A DNA stretch of 64,000 nucleotides from Anaerobiospirillum thomasii (GCF_900445255.1 NZ_UAPU01000007.1:636001-700000), one strand, 5' to 3'. Positions 29,779 through 40,764 are shown, counted from the stretch's first letter. Numbers and translations are program-made. The notes: generated from the letters alone by a model not told the origin.

Positions 29779-31203
29779 ATGAGCAAGCGCATAGAACATG
29801 ATTTTATAGGTGAACTTGAGATTTCTGATGATGTCTATTATGGAGTGCAGACCTACAGAGCCTTGCAGAATTTTGTAATATCAGGTGACAGACTGTCAAA
29901 TCACACCTCATTTGTTACAGCCTTTGCGCGCGTCAAAAAGGCAGCTGCTCTTGCCAACAGCGAACTTGGTGTGCTTGATGGCACCATTGCCTCTGCCATA
30001 TGCAAAGCCTGCGATAAAATTATTGAAGGTAACTATCATGATCAGTTCGTTGTAGATATGATTCAGGGTGGTGCCGGCACTTCATCCAATATGAATGCCA
30101 ATGAGGTTATTGCCAATGTGGCCCTTGAGCTTATGGGACATAACAAGGGTGAGTATCAGTACTGTCATCCAAATGATCATGTCAATCTGTCACAATCTAC
30201 CAATGATGCCTACCCTACTGCCATCAAGCTTGCAGTCTACGATGAGCTTACAGGCCTTATTAATAAAATGCACTATCTGCTCGCCTCTTTGGATCGCAAA
30301 GCAGTTGAGTTTAAAGATGTGCTTAAAATGGGCCGTACACAGCTGCAGGATGCCGTACCTATGACCTTGGGTCAGGAGTTTAAGGCCTATGCCGATGTGC
30401 TAAAGGGTGATATCAAGCTTCTTGCCGATGCCCGCGAGCTTATGACCATAATCAATATGGGCGGTACAGCCATTGGAACAGGCATCAACTCCCATCCAGA
30501 TTATACCAAGGCAGTTGAGAAGTATATGCGTCAGGTGACAGGCATTAACTTCAAAACAGCAGAGGATCTTATTGCCGCCACTCCTGACTGCGGCGATTAT
30601 GTGCAGATCTCCAATCTGCTCAAGAGAATATCAATAAAACTGTCAAAGACCTGTAACGATCTGCGCTTGTTATCCTCAGGTCCACGCTGCGGTCTTAATG
30701 AAATCAATCTGCCAAAGATGCAGCCTGGCAGCTCCATTATGCCAGGCAAGGTCAACCCTGTAATTCCTGAGGTGGTAAATCAGGTCTGCTATGCCGTGAT
30801 AGGTAATGATGTGGCCATATCCTTTGCCGCAGAGGGCGGTCAGCTTGAGCTTAATGTCTTTGAGCCTGTTATTGCCTACTCACTCTTTAAATCAATTACC
30901 ATGCTTAAAAATGCCATGGAGACACTTGTCGACAAATGTATTGACGGCATTACAGCCAATGAAAAGATCTGCTCTGACTTTGTCTATGGCTCTATTGGTA
31001 TTGTTACAGCCCTTAATCCATATATTGGCTATGAGCAGTCAGCAGCCCTGGCCAAAGAGGCACTTGTCAGCGGTAAGAGAGTATATGATCTGGCTTTAGA
31101 GCGTGGCCTTTTGAGCAAAGAGCAGCTAGATGAGCTCTTTAGACCTGAAAATATGCTAAATCCACATATGTCAGCTGAGGACAGACTTAAATTCAGACAC
31201 TAG
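29779..31203 (+). CDS. aspA: Aspartate ammonia-lyase
   Basis: Converts aspartate reversibly to fumarate and ammonia, feeding fumarate respiration or the succinate pathway. The 474-residue protein of the fumarase/aspartase superfamily has the C-terminal signature GSSIMPGKVNPVIPE at 317-331, where 'N-P-V-I-P-E' and the QSTNDAYPT motif (139-147) favour aspartase over class II fumarase. GRTQLQDAVP at 185-194 is also typical. AGGAG sits 7 bp upstream of ATG 29779. It ends with TAG, as do the transposase gene and ampG, which shows that amber is a working stop here. Confidence 0.95.
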   Translation: MSKRIEHDFIGELEISDDVYYGVQTYRALQNFVISGDRLSNHTSFVTAFARVKKAAALANSELGVLDGTIASAICKACDKIIEGNYHDQFVVDMIQGGAGTSSNMNANEVIANVALELMGHNKGEYQYCHPNDHVNLSQSTNDAYPTAIKLAVYDELTGLINKMHYLLASLDRKAVEFKDVLKMGRTQLQDAVPMTLGQEFKAYADVLKGDIKLLADARELMTIINMGGTAIGTGINSHPDYTKAVEKYMRQVTGINFKTAEDLIAATPDCGDYVQISNLLKRISIKLSKTCNDLRLLSSGPRCGLNEINLPKMQPGSSIMPGKVNPVIPEVVNQVCYAVIGNDVAISFAAEGGQLELNVFEPVIAYSLFKSITMLKNAMETLVDKCIDGITANEKICSDFVYGSIGIVTALNPYIGYEQSAALAKEALVSGKRVYDLALERGLLSKEQLDELFRPENMLNPHMSAEDRLKFRH

Positions 31204-31270
31204 CTGCATATAATAAAGACAGACCTATATGTAAAAAAGTGCCTGTCTTAGTTTTAATTTAAGGTACATA

Positions 31271-31302
31271 AAAATCAGTGCTTAAATACAGGCACTGATT
31301 TT
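31271..31302. terminator. Bidirectional terminator between aspA and msrAB
   Basis: AAAATCAGTGC (31271-31281) pairs perfectly with GCACTGATTTT (31292-31302) around a 10-base loop, with A and T tails on both sides. It lies between convergent genes. Confidence 0.85.
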
Positions 31303-31344
31303 ATTTAAGCCCCTGTGTCTTATATAACAGATTAGACTATCACG

Positions 31345-32436
31345 CTATTTTTGATTAAAGCCTTTTTTGTCAGCCTCATCTATAAGAGCCTTGTATTTGC
31401 CATAGCCCTTTGCTTCCATATCATCATAGGCAATAAAGCGCAGAGCATTTGAGTTGATGCAGTAGCGCAGCTGTCTTTTACCGTCAATGACAGGACCGTC
31501 ATCAAAGACATGACCAAGATGGGAGTTAGCCACACGCGATCTGACCTCAACCCTTACCATATTGTGTGAATAATCCATATTCTCCTTGATCACACTGTCG
31601 CTGATTGGTTTTATAAAGGCAGGCCAGCCGCAGCCAGAGTCATATTTATCAGCCGAGATAAATAAAGGCTCGCCGCTTATAACATCAACATAGATGCCTT
31701 TGTCAAAGTGCTTGTCATACTCACCTGAATAGGCCATTTCTGTGCCGGCCTCAAGAGTTACATGACGCTGCTCATCTGTAAGTGAGGCAATAGCCTCTTC
31801 TATATTCTTTATGGCATAGTCATCAGCATCAACCACATCCTCATTTTTCAGATCCTCAAGGCTGTCAAAGGAGATATGGCAGTAGCCATCCTTGTTCTTT
31901 TTAAGATAATCCTGATGGTAATCCTCAGCTACATAGAAGTTTTCAAGCGGTTTGACCTCAGTCACTATAGGCTTTTTATATTTGCTCTGCTCTTTCATGA
32001 TAACAGGCAAAATGACATCAAGATCCTTTTTATCCTTAAAGTAGATACCGGTGCGGTACTGATTGCCAATATCATTGCCCTGTCTGTCAAGCACTGTAGG
32101 ATCTATGATTTTAAAATACTGCACAATAAGAGTTTTTAAATCCACAGCCTTTGGGTCATAGACCACCTTTACAGTCTCGGCGAAGCCTGTATTTTGTGAT
32201 ATTACCTGTTTGTAGGTTGGATTTTGTGTATGTCCGTTGGCATAGCCTGATATGGTATCCACCACACCGTCAATACGTGAAAAATACTCCTCAACTCCCC
32301 AGAAGCATCCGCCTGCCAGATATATTTCCTTGTGAACACTGAGCATAGAAAAAGTCCTTTTACTGCTCTGATTGGCCATAGCAGTGTTTAATGAAAAAAT
32401 GGATAGAAATAGTACTAATAAAGATAAAAAACGCAT
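31345..32436 (-). CDS. msrAB: Exported methionine sulfoxide reductase MsrA-MsrB fusion
   Basis: Repairs both the S and R forms of oxidised methionine in proteins. The 363-residue chain starts with a signal peptide (about residues 1-22, cleavage likely after AMA), so it acts in the periplasm. The MsrA domain carries the catalytic GCFWG motif near residue 43. The MsrB domain follows from about 215 with SGCGWPAF and the catalytic cysteine in RYCINS. Zinc-binding CxxC pairs of some MsrB proteins are not seen. No thioredoxin-like domain is fused, so reducing power must come from a separate partner. Confidence 0.96.
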   Translation of the reverse strand: MRFLSLLVLFLSIFSLNTAMANQSSKRTFSMLSVHKEIYLAGGCFWGVEEYFSRIDGVVDTISGYANGHTQNPTYKQVISQNTGFAETVKVVYDPKAVDLKTLIVQYFKIIDPTVLDRQGNDIGNQYRTGIYFKDKKDLDVILPVIMKEQSKYKKPIVTEVKPLENFYVAEDYHQDYLKKNKDGYCHISFDSLEDLKNEDVVDADDYAIKNIEEAIASLTDEQRHVTLEAGTEMAYSGEYDKHFDKGIYVDVISGEPLFISADKYDSGCGWPAFIKPISDSVIKENMDYSHNMVRVEVRSRVANSHLGHVFDDGPVIDGKRQLRYCINSNALRFIAYDDMEAKGYGKYKALIDEADKKGFNQK

Positions 32437-32517
32437 AAATACCCCACAGTAAGTCTCGTATCACTAAACTCTAAACTATTTTGGCTGTGCTTTAAAATAA
32501 TGTGAAAAATTTAATTA

Positions 32518-32550
32518 CAAAAAGCATGGCAGGATGGTCGGTCCTGCCAT
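32518..32550 (-). terminator. Terminator before msrAB end of the solute-binding gene
   Basis: ATGGCAGGA (32526-32534) pairs perfectly with TCCTGCCAT (32542-32550) around a 7-base loop, followed on the minus strand by GCTTTTTG. It is 37 bp after the solute-binding protein stop. Confidence 0.85.
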
Positions 32551-32587
32551 ATTTTAAGAGTTAATAAAATGATTTACGTAAAATGGT

Positions 32588-33370
32588 TTAATAGGAGCTT
32601 TTAGTGCGCCACTTACGATTTATCTTCTCCACGGTGCCATCTGCCATCATGCGATCAAGCTCCTGATTGATAATATCCTTGTAGGCAAAATTCTGATTAA
32701 AGACCATGGCCATACGCCCTGCATCAAGATTAAAGGCATCAGTAAGCAGTGTCAGCTCAATTGATGGCACTGTATCTACAAAATATGACAGGGCATATCT
32801 GTCAGCCACGAGCACATCGCACTGATCGTTATAGACCATAAAAAAGCCTTTGGTCAGCTGTGGAATTTCTATAATCTGACTTTCCTTTAGCACACTTGTC
32901 ACATAGTCATAGGCATCTGATCTGCTCACTACAGCCACTCTTTTGCCCTTAAGGCTGCTAAAACAGGTTATCTCATTGTCATTAGAGCGTTTTACAATAC
33001 CAAGGGCTGATTGTGAGTAGACTCTTGAGAAGGAGAAAATCTTTTCTCTTTCATAGGTTGCGGCTACACCACCTATGGAAATATCTGATTTACCGCTTTG
33101 CAGAAAATAAAGCGCCAGATCCTGCGGTACAGGAATAATTCTGTTGTTCTCAAGCTCAAAACCCAGGCGTTTTTGCAGTTCTAAAAGAATATCAATATCT
33201 ATGCCCTCTGGGCTTTGCCAGTTATCATTGATAAAGGAGAAAGGAGCCATCTGTGCTGCGCAGAAGACCCTGAAGGTCACCCCATGCAAAGACTCTGAGC
33301 CTATGGCTTTTGAGGTTGATAAAAGGCATACAGCAATGCCAAGGATAAAGCGTAAATATAGGCGTCGCAT
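32588..33370 (-). CDS. Periplasmic solute-binding protein, family 3 (amino-acid type)
   Basis: A 260-residue protein with an N-terminal signal peptide (about residues 1-24) and the bacterial family 3 solute-binding fold. The motifs 'P-F-S-F-I-N...P-E-G-I-D-I-D-I' (residues 42-60) and GKSDISIGGVAATYEREKIF region (about 92-111) are typical. No ABC permease or ATPase gene is adjacent, so it either serves transporter parts encoded elsewhere or acts as a sensor/enzyme variant. No lipobox is seen. Ligand cannot be read from the sequence. Confidence 0.88.
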   Translation of the reverse strand: MRRLYLRFILGIAVCLLSTSKAIGSESLHGVTFRVFCAAQMAPFSFINDNWQSPEGIDIDILLELQKRLGFELENNRIIPVPQDLALYFLQSGKSDISIGGVAATYEREKIFSFSRVYSQSALGIVKRSNDNEITCFSSLKGKRVAVVSRSDAYDYVTSVLKESQIIEIPQLTKGFFMVYNDQCDVLVADRYALSYFVDTVPSIELTLLTDAFNLDAGRMAMVFNQNFAYKDIINQELDRMMADGTVEKINRKWRTKSSY

Positions 33371-33892
33371 AATTCACACTCCTGTAGAAAAAATCATCAT
33401 AGCTATAGTGATTATGGTGTAAATAAAAGCTAAAACCTATAGGAAAAATCCAATAAATTTGATCTTGCAAACACTTTTAACCCGGTTTTGTAAAATTTTA
33501 CTCCATCCTACCTTAATTATACTTTACTTTTGATTAACATTTTTATCATATGTATGATTTTATCTACGGTAAAAGCTCAATTGTACATAAAATTTTAAAC
33601 TATAAATTTTTAAATTTTCTTATACATAAACATAGCTTTATATAGCTTATATCAGCCATTTAGATACACATTAAGTATTTTTTGCGCAAAGTGCTAATGG
33701 CTCTTGTGTAGCTACAAGAAAAGCTTACAGGAATTTATATGATATATAAGAAGTTTTTTTTCATTTTCTCTTTTTTATATGCCCTATGGCCCAGCCTGCC
33801 TAAATTTGAGCTGTACCTAATAACTTTTGTATACAAAATTTAAGTTTTTAAAAGAGTGATTTGATACAATATGCGCATCAACGGAGTGAGAT
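33371..33892. other. 522-bp intergenic region before map
   Basis: AT-rich DNA between divergent genes. It contains one short frame at 33739-33843 that may encode a 34-residue hydrophobic peptide (listed separately). The sequence before it is very T/A-rich, with several TATAAT-like strings, so no single promoter could be chosen. Confidence 0.4.
33739..33843 (+). CDS. Possible 34-residue hydrophobic small protein or leader peptide upstream of map
   Basis: ATG 33739 is preceded by CAGGA with suitable spacing. The product starts MIYKKFFFIFSFLYAL, a lysine-then-aromatic hydrophobic stretch that could span or enter the membrane. The frame ends 49 bp before map. It has no recognisable family, and in AT-rich DNA a frame this short can occur by chance. 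Confidence 0.2.
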   Translation: MIYKKFFFIFSFLYALWPSLPKFELYLITFVYKI

Positions 33893-34681
33893 ATGAGTAT
33901 TACATTAAAAACAGAAAGTGAAATAGAAAAAATGCGTGTTGCAGGAGCTCTTGCAGCCGAGGTTTTAAAGATAATTGAGCCTTATGTGGTAGCCGGTGTC
34001 ACCACACAGGAGCTTGATGATATCTGTCTTGATCATATACAGAACAAACAGCATGCTATTTCCGCCTGTCTTGGCTATCATGGTTATCCAAAGTGCACCT
34101 GTATCTCAGTCAATGAGGTGGTCTGTCACGGCATTCCATCAACCAAGAAATTACGTAAAGGCGATATTGTCAATATAGACGTTACAGTTATCAAAGACGG
34201 CTTTTACGGCGACACCTCAAAAATGTTCATAGTAGGCGGCGAGACCGCTCCTAGAAATAAAAAGCTGTGCGAGGTTACACAGCAGTGTCTGTATGAGGCC
34301 ATAAAGATTATAAGACCTGGAATCAATCTTACAGAGGTGGGTCGCGTCATTGAAAGCATAGCCGATAAAAACGGTTTTTCTGTAGTACGCGATTACTGCG
34401 GACACGGTCTTGGCCGCAACTTCCATGAAGAGCCACAGGTTCTGCACTATAGAAACAATGCTTCTCTTATTTTGCAAGAAGGCATGACCTTTACTATTGA
34501 GCCTATGATCAATGCCGGTACCTACAAGTGCAAGGTTTCAAAAAAGGATGGCTGGACTGCAACCACAGCTGACAAACAGCCTTCAGCTCAGTATGAGCAC
34601 TCTCTTGTCCTTATTAAAGACGGTGTCGAAATTCTCACCTGGCGCGAGGAAGAGAGTATTGAGCGCATCATAAGGCACTAA
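33893..34681 (+). CDS. map: Methionine aminopeptidase, type I
   Basis: Metal-dependent cytosolic peptidase removing the N-terminal methionine from new proteins. The 262-residue chain has the type Ia length. Metal ligands lie in VNIDVTVIKDGFYGDTSKMF (two aspartates), GHGLGRNFHEEP (histidine) and FTIEPMINAG (glutamate), with a final glutamate in the YEHSL block region. GGAG-type ribosome-binding site precedes ATG 33893. It leads the map-glnD-dapD operon, an order shared with E. coli, and is followed by glnD after 16 bp. Confidence 0.97.
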   Translation: MSITLKTESEIEKMRVAGALAAEVLKIIEPYVVAGVTTQELDDICLDHIQNKQHAISACLGYHGYPKCTCISVNEVVCHGIPSTKKLRKGDIVNIDVTVIKDGFYGDTSKMFIVGGETAPRNKKLCEVTQQCLYEAIKIIRPGINLTEVGRVIESIADKNGFSVVRDYCGHGLGRNFHEEPQVLHYRNNASLILQEGMTFTIEPMINAGTYKCKVSKKDGWTATTADKQPSAQYEHSLVLIKDGVEILTWREEESIERIIRH

Positions 34682-34697
34682 ACAGGCTCTTTTATCC

Positions 34698-37346
34698 ATG
34701 TACGAAATTATAACCGTTCCTCGTCTTGAGATAAGCCTTGACATTGAAGACAGGTATTTTGATACCCCTTTTGTCAATGTCAGCATCGAAGATGGCAGGA
34801 AAAGCATCAGTGCCTATCGTGACTTTTTATGTCAGGCCTTTGCCGAAGGTTATAATATTCAATCCCTGCTCTTTAGCTACTCTGATTTTATAGATGATCT
34901 TTTAAGTAAAATCTACTCTCACTTCAACCTTGACACCTACACTGATATTGCTCTTTTAGCTGTAGGAGGTTTTGGCAGGCGCGAGCTGTTTTTAATGTCA
35001 GATATAGACATTTTAGTTGTAAGTGCAGAAGAGATAACTGATGAGACATGCAAGGACAGAATTGAAAACTTTATCTCCTTTTTGTGGGATTTAAAGCTTG
35101 ATTTAGGCTCTGCTGTACGCTCTGTTGCACAGACTGTTGAAAATTCACGCCTTGATATAACAGTTAAGACCAATTTACTTGAAACCCACTTTATAGCAGG
35201 CTCTGAGCATATCTACAATGAGCTTTTAAATGCCCTGGAGCAGGATAACTTCTGGGATACAAGAAAGTTTTTAAAGGGCAAGCTCAATGAACAGGTGGCC
35301 CGCCATCACAGCTATAAAGATACAGGCTACAATCTTGAGCCTGATATAAAAAACAATCCTGGCTGTCTGCGCGATATTCAGGTCATGCAGTGGATTGCAA
35401 ACTTCCACTTTAAGGCCAAGACCATAGATGACATGCTCAATCTTGGTTTTTTAAACCGCTCTGAGTTTGATGAGCTTGTGGTGTGTCGCAACTTTCTGTG
35501 GCATATACGCTATGCTCTGCATGTAGCTACGCAAAGACATGGTGACAGACTTACCTTGGACAGGCAGATTGCTGTAGCCTCACTGCTTGGCTATGGCGAT
35601 GATGGCAACAGACCTGTTGAAAAGCTCATGCGCTCTTTTTACCGCACTGTAAGACGTATACGTGAGCTCAACTCCATGGCGTTGCAGCTTGAGACTGTGC
35701 GCATTACAGGTCATCTTGGCGATGATGACGAGCCTGAGTACCTAAACAGCTATTTTCTGCGCCGTGGCCCTTTGATTGATATTGCCGATCCTGATATCTT
35801 CATGCAGGATCCGCAGAAGATGCTTGAGGTTTTTTATGAAATCTCCAAGCATGACAATATATTAGGTCTGCATGTAAACTGCCTGCGTCAGCTGCGTGAG
35901 GCCAGACGCCGTCTGCCTATATATCTTTTTGAAATTCCAGAGTGCCGCGCCACACTAAAAAAGATCTTAAATGAGCGCAATGCCCTTAACACCACACTGC
36001 CTTTAATGCATGATCACCGCATACTATCTGCCTATATGCCACAGTGGGAGAGAATTGAAGGTCAGTCACAGTTTGATATGTTCCATATGTATTCAGTAGA
36101 TGAACATACCATACGTGTGCTTAAAAACATCTGCGATTTAAATGAAAGCGACAATTCCATCTTTGCTTTATTTAAAAATGTCTACAATCAGATTGCAGAT
36201 GTGGAAATTCTAAATGTGGCGGCCTTTTTACATGATATAGCAAAAGGCACCGGTGGCCATCACGCAGTTGAAGGTGCCAAAGAGGCTCTGTATTTTTGTC
36301 AGCTGCACGGCTATACACAGTATCAGACACAGTTCATATCATTTTTAGTGCTAAAACATCTTTTAATGTCATCTACAGCACAAAGACGTGATATCAACGA
36401 TCCAAACATAGTCAACAGCTTTGCCCGCGAGGTTGAGGATGAGGATCATCTCAACTGTCTGTACTGCCTGACCGTGGCCGACATCACAGCCACCAATGAC
36501 AGAGAATGGACCTCATGGAAAGACTCCATCTTCCGTCAGCTGTACTTTGCCACCCGTCAGGTGCTACGCCAGGGCTTTGAAAACCCACGCGACATGTCAC
36601 TGCATGTCAAAGAAAATCAGCAGATTGCCCTGCGCCATCTGCCCAAAAACCGCATCAAGGAGATAAGCGCCCTGTGGAGCGGTTTTGAAAATACATATTT
36701 TATACACTACAGTGCCTTTGAAATTGCCTGGCATACACGCAATATTCTTGAGTTTAACAATAAGGACAAACCCCTTATTCTGTTTGCACAGCATGCAGAT
36801 ATTGGCACTGAGGTTCTTATTATCAGCAATAATAAGATTTTTAATTTTGCAAGTATAGTGCTGGCTATGGCTTACAGAAAGCTTAATGTACAGAGTGCAC
36901 AAATAATGCGCAAAAATGATAACTTTACTCTGTGCACCATAAAGTTTCAGACACAGCATGGTGGTCTGTATGAAAGTGACAGACTACACCTTTTACGCAA
37001 TTCCCTATACGATTCTTTGCATAATCAGCCTAAATATGATGTATTATTTGCTCATGTAAAGTCACCCTTTAAAGTACCAACCGTGATTACATTTTTGCCC
37101 ACAAAGAGTGCAAAAAACACCTGCCTTGAGATCTCAACTCTTGACACTCATGGACTATTGGCTAAGATCGGCATGGTATTTAACAGGTGTAACTGTCAGA
37201 TTGTAACTGCCAGGATTACCACTACAGGAGAACGCGCTGACGATTTCTTCTCCATTACCACAGATGAAGGGTTACCATTAAGTCAGCCTTTACAGGATAA
37301 ATTACAAAAAGAACTGTATAAAGTTTTAGAACTAAATAATACATAA
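34698..37346 (+). CDS. glnD: Bifunctional uridylyltransferase/uridylyl-removing enzyme
   Basis: Nitrogen sensor that uridylylates PII at low glutamine and removes UMP at high glutamine. The 882-residue length matches E. coli GlnD (890). The nucleotidyltransferase motif [18 protein letters not shown] is near residue 92, followed by the PII-uridylyltransferase linker, an HD hydrolase domain with [13 protein letters not shown] near 510, and two C-terminal ACT domains (about 705-882) that sense glutamine. It lies between map and dapD with gaps of 16 and 11 bp. Confidence 0.97.
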   Translation: MYEIITVPRLEISLDIEDRYFDTPFVNVSIEDGRKSISAYRDFLCQAFAEGYNIQSLLFSYSDFIDDLLSKIYSHFNLDTYTDIALLAVGGFGRRELFLMSDIDILVVSAEEITDETCKDRIENFISFLWDLKLDLGSAVRSVAQTVENSRLDITVKTNLLETHFIAGSEHIYNELLNALEQDNFWDTRKFLKGKLNEQVARHHSYKDTGYNLEPDIKNNPGCLRDIQVMQWIANFHFKAKTIDDMLNLGFLNRSEFDELVVCRNFLWHIRYALHVATQRHGDRLTLDRQIAVASLLGYGDDGNRPVEKLMRSFYRTVRRIRELNSMALQLETVRITGHLGDDDEPEYLNSYFLRRGPLIDIADPDIFMQDPQKMLEVFYEISKHDNILGLHVNCLRQLREARRRLPIYLFEIPECRATLKKILNERNALNTTLPLMHDHRILSAYMPQWERIEGQSQFDMFHMYSVDEHTIRVLKNICDLNESDNSIFALFKNVYNQIADVEILNVAAFLHDIAKGTGGHHAVEGAKEALYFCQLHGYTQYQTQFISFLVLKHLLMSSTAQRRDINDPNIVNSFAREVEDEDHLNCLYCLTVADITATNDREWTSWKDSIFRQLYFATRQVLRQGFENPRDMSLHVKENQQIALRHLPKNRIKEISALWSGFENTYFIHYSAFEIAWHTRNILEFNNKDKPLILFAQHADIGTEVLIISNNKIFNFASIVLAMAYRKLNVQSAQIMRKNDNFTLCTIKFQTQHGGLYESDRLHLLRNSLYDSLHNQPKYDVLFAHVKSPFKVPTVITFLPTKSAKNTCLEISTLDTHGLLAKIGMVFNRCNCQIVTARITTTGERADDFFSITTDEGLPLSQPLQDKLQKELYKVLELNNT

Positions 37347-37357
37347 AAGGAGACATT

Positions 37358-38200
37358 ATGTCTGAAGCAAAGTTAATCTCCATTATTGAGGATGCATTTG
37401 AGAACCGTGCCTCTATTAATCCAAATAATGTTGATCCAAATGTTAAAAGTGCAATTTTAGATGTTATCTCTGGCCTTGATGACGGAACACTGCGCGTAGC
37501 TCACAAAGAGAGCAGCGACTGGATCGTAAATCAGTGGGTTAAAAAGGCTGTACTGCTTTCATTTAGAATTCAGGATAATTTTATTACACAATATCCAGGT
37601 GGTGCCTATTTTGACAAGGTACCTTTAAAGTTTGACGGCTATACACAAGAGCGTTTTGCCAAAGAGCAGATCCGTGTCTGCCCTGGCGCCGTCGTAAGAC
37701 GCGGCAGCCACATCGAGCCAAATGCTGTGCTTATGCCTTCATTTGTAAATATAGGTGCCCGCGTAGGCTCAGCCACCATGGTTGATACCTGGGCTACCGT
37801 AGGTTCATGTGCTCAGATCGGAAAAAATGTTCACCTCTCTGGCGGTGTCGGCATTGGCGGTGTTCTCGAGCCTGTACAGGCCGGTCCTACCATTATTGAA
37901 GACAATTGCTTTATTGGTGCCAGATCTGAAGTTGTTGAAGGTGTGATTGTAGGTGAGGGCTCTGTAATTTCCATGGGCGTATTCATCGGCAAATCTACAC
38001 GTATTTATGATAGAGAAACAGGTGAGATCATGTATGGTCGCGTACCGCCTCACTCTGTTGTTGTTTCAGGTTCACTGCCTTCAAAAGATGGCAAGTGTTC
38101 ACTTTATGCTGCTATTATCGTTAAGAAGGTTGACGAGAAGACATTATCCAAAGTAGGTATTAATGAGCTTCTGCGCCAGGCTGAAGACGATAAAGCCTAA
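37358..38200 (+). CDS. dapD: 2,3,4,5-tetrahydropyridine-2,6-dicarboxylate N-succinyltransferase
   Basis: Lysine/meso-diaminopimelate pathway enzyme, succinylating tetrahydrodipicolinate. The 280-residue protein has an N-terminal helical domain and a left-handed beta-helix with hexapeptide repeats (about residues 105-215) including [20 protein letters not shown] and the [14 protein letters not shown] block, both characteristic. AAAGGAG lies upstream of ATG 37358. It follows glnD by 11 bp. Confidence 0.97.
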   Translation: MSEAKLISIIEDAFENRASINPNNVDPNVKSAILDVISGLDDGTLRVAHKESSDWIVNQWVKKAVLLSFRIQDNFITQYPGGAYFDKVPLKFDGYTQERFAKEQIRVCPGAVVRRGSHIEPNAVLMPSFVNIGARVGSATMVDTWATVGSCAQIGKNVHLSGGVGIGGVLEPVQAGPTIIEDNCFIGARSEVVEGVIVGEGSVISMGVFIGKSTRIYDRETGEIMYGRVPPHSVVVSGSLPSKDGKCSLYAAIIVKKVDEKTLSKVGINELLRQAEDDKA

Positions 38201-38218
38201 TTATCTCAGGAGAGTTTT

Positions 38219-38569
38219 GTGGAAGATACAAATCAAAATATACCAACTAGAGAAGATCCTTTTGATAAAATCAAAAAGGAAAAAGATCTGGCATTAAAAC
38301 AGGCCCGAGAGGATGCCGTGCGCCGTGAAAAAATGATCATGGCCAAAAGACGCGTGCACTTCTTTGTGTCCTCGCTTATTCTGACTATAGTCCTTACTGT
38401 AGCAATTGCACTCTACCCAAATGGCATAACAGCAACCTTTTGCGGTATTTTAGTGTGTATATTCTTCTGTATAGGCGTAAGCTATCAGAAAACCATCAAT
38501 ACTGCACTACTCATTGCCCTTGCAGTGGCTGCAGTAGTTGGTACCTTTTATTTTCTGCTTAACTCTTAA
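38219..38569 (+). CDS. Small inner-membrane protein of unknown function
   Basis: A 116-residue protein starting at GTG 38219, with AGGAGA 5 bp upstream. The first 43 residues are charged and helix-forming, and three hydrophobic segments follow (about residues 47-64, 68-85 and 94-113). It comes 18 bp after dapD and is probably the last gene of the map-glnD-dapD operon. I recognise no family. Similar small membrane proteins with a cytoplasmic tail are common and do not suggest a specific job. Confidence 0.75.
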   Translation: MEDTNQNIPTREDPFDKIKKEKDLALKQAREDAVRREKMIMAKRRVHFFVSSLILTIVLTVAIALYPNGITATFCGILVCIFFCIGVSYQKTINTALLIALAVAAVVGTFYFLLNS

Positions 38570-38574
38570 TACAA

Positions 38575-38592
38575 AGGGGCCATATGGCCCCT
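38575..38592. terminator. Hairpin after the map operon
   Basis: AGGGGCC (38575-38581) pairs with GGCCCCT (38586-38592) around ATAT, 5 bp past the last stop. No T run follows, so it may be a weak or Rho-assisted terminator. Confidence 0.5.
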
Positions 38593-38650
38593 CCTGTCAA
38601 TCCTACTGAGTTTTCCCTGCCAGCTATTGTCCATATACAGCATCAGAACA

Positions 38651-40591
38651 TTAATCTTTATCCATGTAGTGCATGGCGTCAAGATCAACAAGCTCGGTAC
38701 GACCCTTTTTGCTCTGTGTTTTATCCTCTCTTGCAGGTGCGACAAGACCATCATCTGCCACATCTGAATACTCAAGTAGCAGTGACTCATCAGGCAGCTC
38801 CTCTCTATCATAACTGGCATTTAACAGAAGATCTGTCTGCATAATAGAGGCCATACCAAGCATCAGATCGGCTCTCCAGCTCTCAATTTTGCCCTTATCA
38901 CAAAGATCCTGCGTATACTCAGACAGTGCAGTCTGATAATCCTGCCAGAGTGTATTGAGATCAAAGAGCCTGCGCCCATCACTTTGTGAAACTGCAGCAA
39001 TGGCGGCACTTGAGTTTTTAAACTCATGTATATAGCTCTCGTATGAGCGCTGTGCCTCAAAGGAGCAGATATCATTATCACGTGTTGAAATACACTCGCG
39101 CATTAAAAAATAATCACCAAAGCCATAGACCTTAAGAGCAGAGAGCAGCGTCAGCCCTAAAGGCAGCTCTAATGCATCCTTGTCAGTACCATCGGTATTA
39201 AAGGATGATTTTTCCCAGGCCTCAATAAAAGTTTCATACTTTTTGGTCATCTCATAATACAAAGGTGTCTTCAAACCTCTGTCACGCAGTGAGCTTTTTA
39301 TAGTCTTAAGACAGTCGGCGCCACCTAGGAAAAACTGATCTTCACGGGCTCCTTCAAAGTAGGAACATTTTTTCTCAAGCGTATCATCAGATGTCAGCCT
39401 GCCGGCACTTCCCTGAATAAATGCATATTCAGGCTTGAGCTCAAGCCCATGAGGCATACCTGCAAAATGCCACAGACGCAGCAGCATCTTTCTGTACATA
39501 AGAGGCTTTAAAGCCAAAGCCTGCTTAACCTGAGGTAGCTGCGCACTAAACTGCCTGTAAAATTCATTCCAGTGCTTAAGAGCCCTGTCTATTTTTTTAA
39601 TGGTATTAAGTGAGGATCCTACACGTCGCATCAGTACAGATTTGTACTTTAAGCTCTCCATTTCATAACGGTTGTCTATTTCATAAATGAGCGTGGTAGG
39701 ATCTTGTTTGTAGGATAAAATATCATAAAAGCTCTTTGGATATTCCTTAAGCCCATGAGAGTGCAACAGAGCATATTCAAGTAAATACCAGTCACTCTCA
39801 TCAACTGAGATTTTTTCTGTAAAACTCTGTCCTGTATAATCACTTACAGCTTCATTCCACAGTCTTTTATAGCGCATGTATGAACCTTTTTCATCATGCA
39901 TGAGTTTATAGATAAAAGACAAAGGTACCCTGCCTACACTGCTATAGTAGTCATCAAGCTCAGCTTTACATTTATCTGTAAGTGTAAAGATATTGCTAAG
40001 AGCCGATGTCTCCTTGCTGCAAAGATGCTTTAGGCGCACAGGATCATCATGTATAAAACCGCGTACCGGCCATAATATGGCAGATAGCAGTGACTCCTGA
40101 CAGTTAAAACCATTGGTGGTACATAAGGCTGTACACTCAGAGGCTACAGATCTAAGTGACAGATCTGCACCTAACATGCTTACATTTATACGCTCATCAA
40201 GCCCAAGAAACTGTGCATCTTCCGCTTTAAATTCTATGGAAAGATCAGGACTGTCAGGCAGAGCAATCAGGGTGTAAGGGTCAATCTGAAATTCAAGTGA
40301 GTTACCGGCAGCCTCGGCATAGGCAGTAGAGGAGGTGCCTCCGGTGCTGATTTTGGCCTCGATTATAGTATAGTTGGTAATTTCCTTAGGCAGAACCAGA
40401 GTAAATCTGTATTTTAAACTCTGATTTTTTGAACACAGCACAACCTGCAGCTGTGCATTAGAGCTAATATCAACAAAGGCCGAGATCTCAGATGATCCGT
40501 CACCATAATCAAGCCTTCCTGTCTGCCACATTCCTGCTGCATGGGCAAGAGCCGTGCTAAAAAGTAAAGCACAAAACACTATATAGCGCAT
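38651..40591 (-). CDS. Large exported protein of unknown function
   Basis: A 646-residue protein with a clear signal peptide (about residues 1-19, AHAAG cleavage region), expected in the periplasm. It has no recognisable catalytic motif. It holds at least twelve cysteines, many in pairs such as CTALC and CNSQ-type spacings, suggesting disulfides. The N-terminal 120 residues look beta-rich, the remainder mostly helical with many aromatic residues. The C-terminal 'WQDYQTALSEYTQDLC' section recalls small lysozyme-inhibitor-like (DUF1311) helices but this is weak. It lies between the map operon and nqr, monocistronic by layout. Confidence 0.7.
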   Translation of the reverse strand: MRYIVFCALLFSTALAHAAGMWQTGRLDYGDGSSEISAFVDISSNAQLQVVLCSKNQSLKYRFTLVLPKEITNYTIIEAKISTGGTSSTAYAEAAGNSLEFQIDPYTLIALPDSPDLSIEFKAEDAQFLGLDERINVSMLGADLSLRSVASECTALCTTNGFNCQESLLSAILWPVRGFIHDDPVRLKHLCSKETSALSNIFTLTDKCKAELDDYYSSVGRVPLSFIYKLMHDEKGSYMRYKRLWNEAVSDYTGQSFTEKISVDESDWYLLEYALLHSHGLKEYPKSFYDILSYKQDPTTLIYEIDNRYEMESLKYKSVLMRRVGSSLNTIKKIDRALKHWNEFYRQFSAQLPQVKQALALKPLMYRKMLLRLWHFAGMPHGLELKPEYAFIQGSAGRLTSDDTLEKKCSYFEGAREDQFFLGGADCLKTIKSSLRDRGLKTPLYYEMTKKYETFIEAWEKSSFNTDGTDKDALELPLGLTLLSALKVYGFGDYFLMRECISTRDNDICSFEAQRSYESYIHEFKNSSAAIAAVSQSDGRRLFDLNTLWQDYQTALSEYTQDLCDKGKIESWRADLMLGMASIMQTDLLLNASYDREELPDESLLLEYSDVADDGLVAPAREDKTQSKKGRTELVDLDAMHYMDKD

Positions 40592-40764
40592 ATATTAACG
40601 TCAAGTATTATCCTATTTGTATATAGTAATATATTTAATAACTAAAAACTTATCTATATGCAATTTTATTCTTATAAGGGTCTTTTTTCTAAGTCATTTG
40701 TGTTTGAGTGCAATTTATATCAAAGTCTGCCCTTTTACAAAGCAAAATACTGCCGACCAATAAG

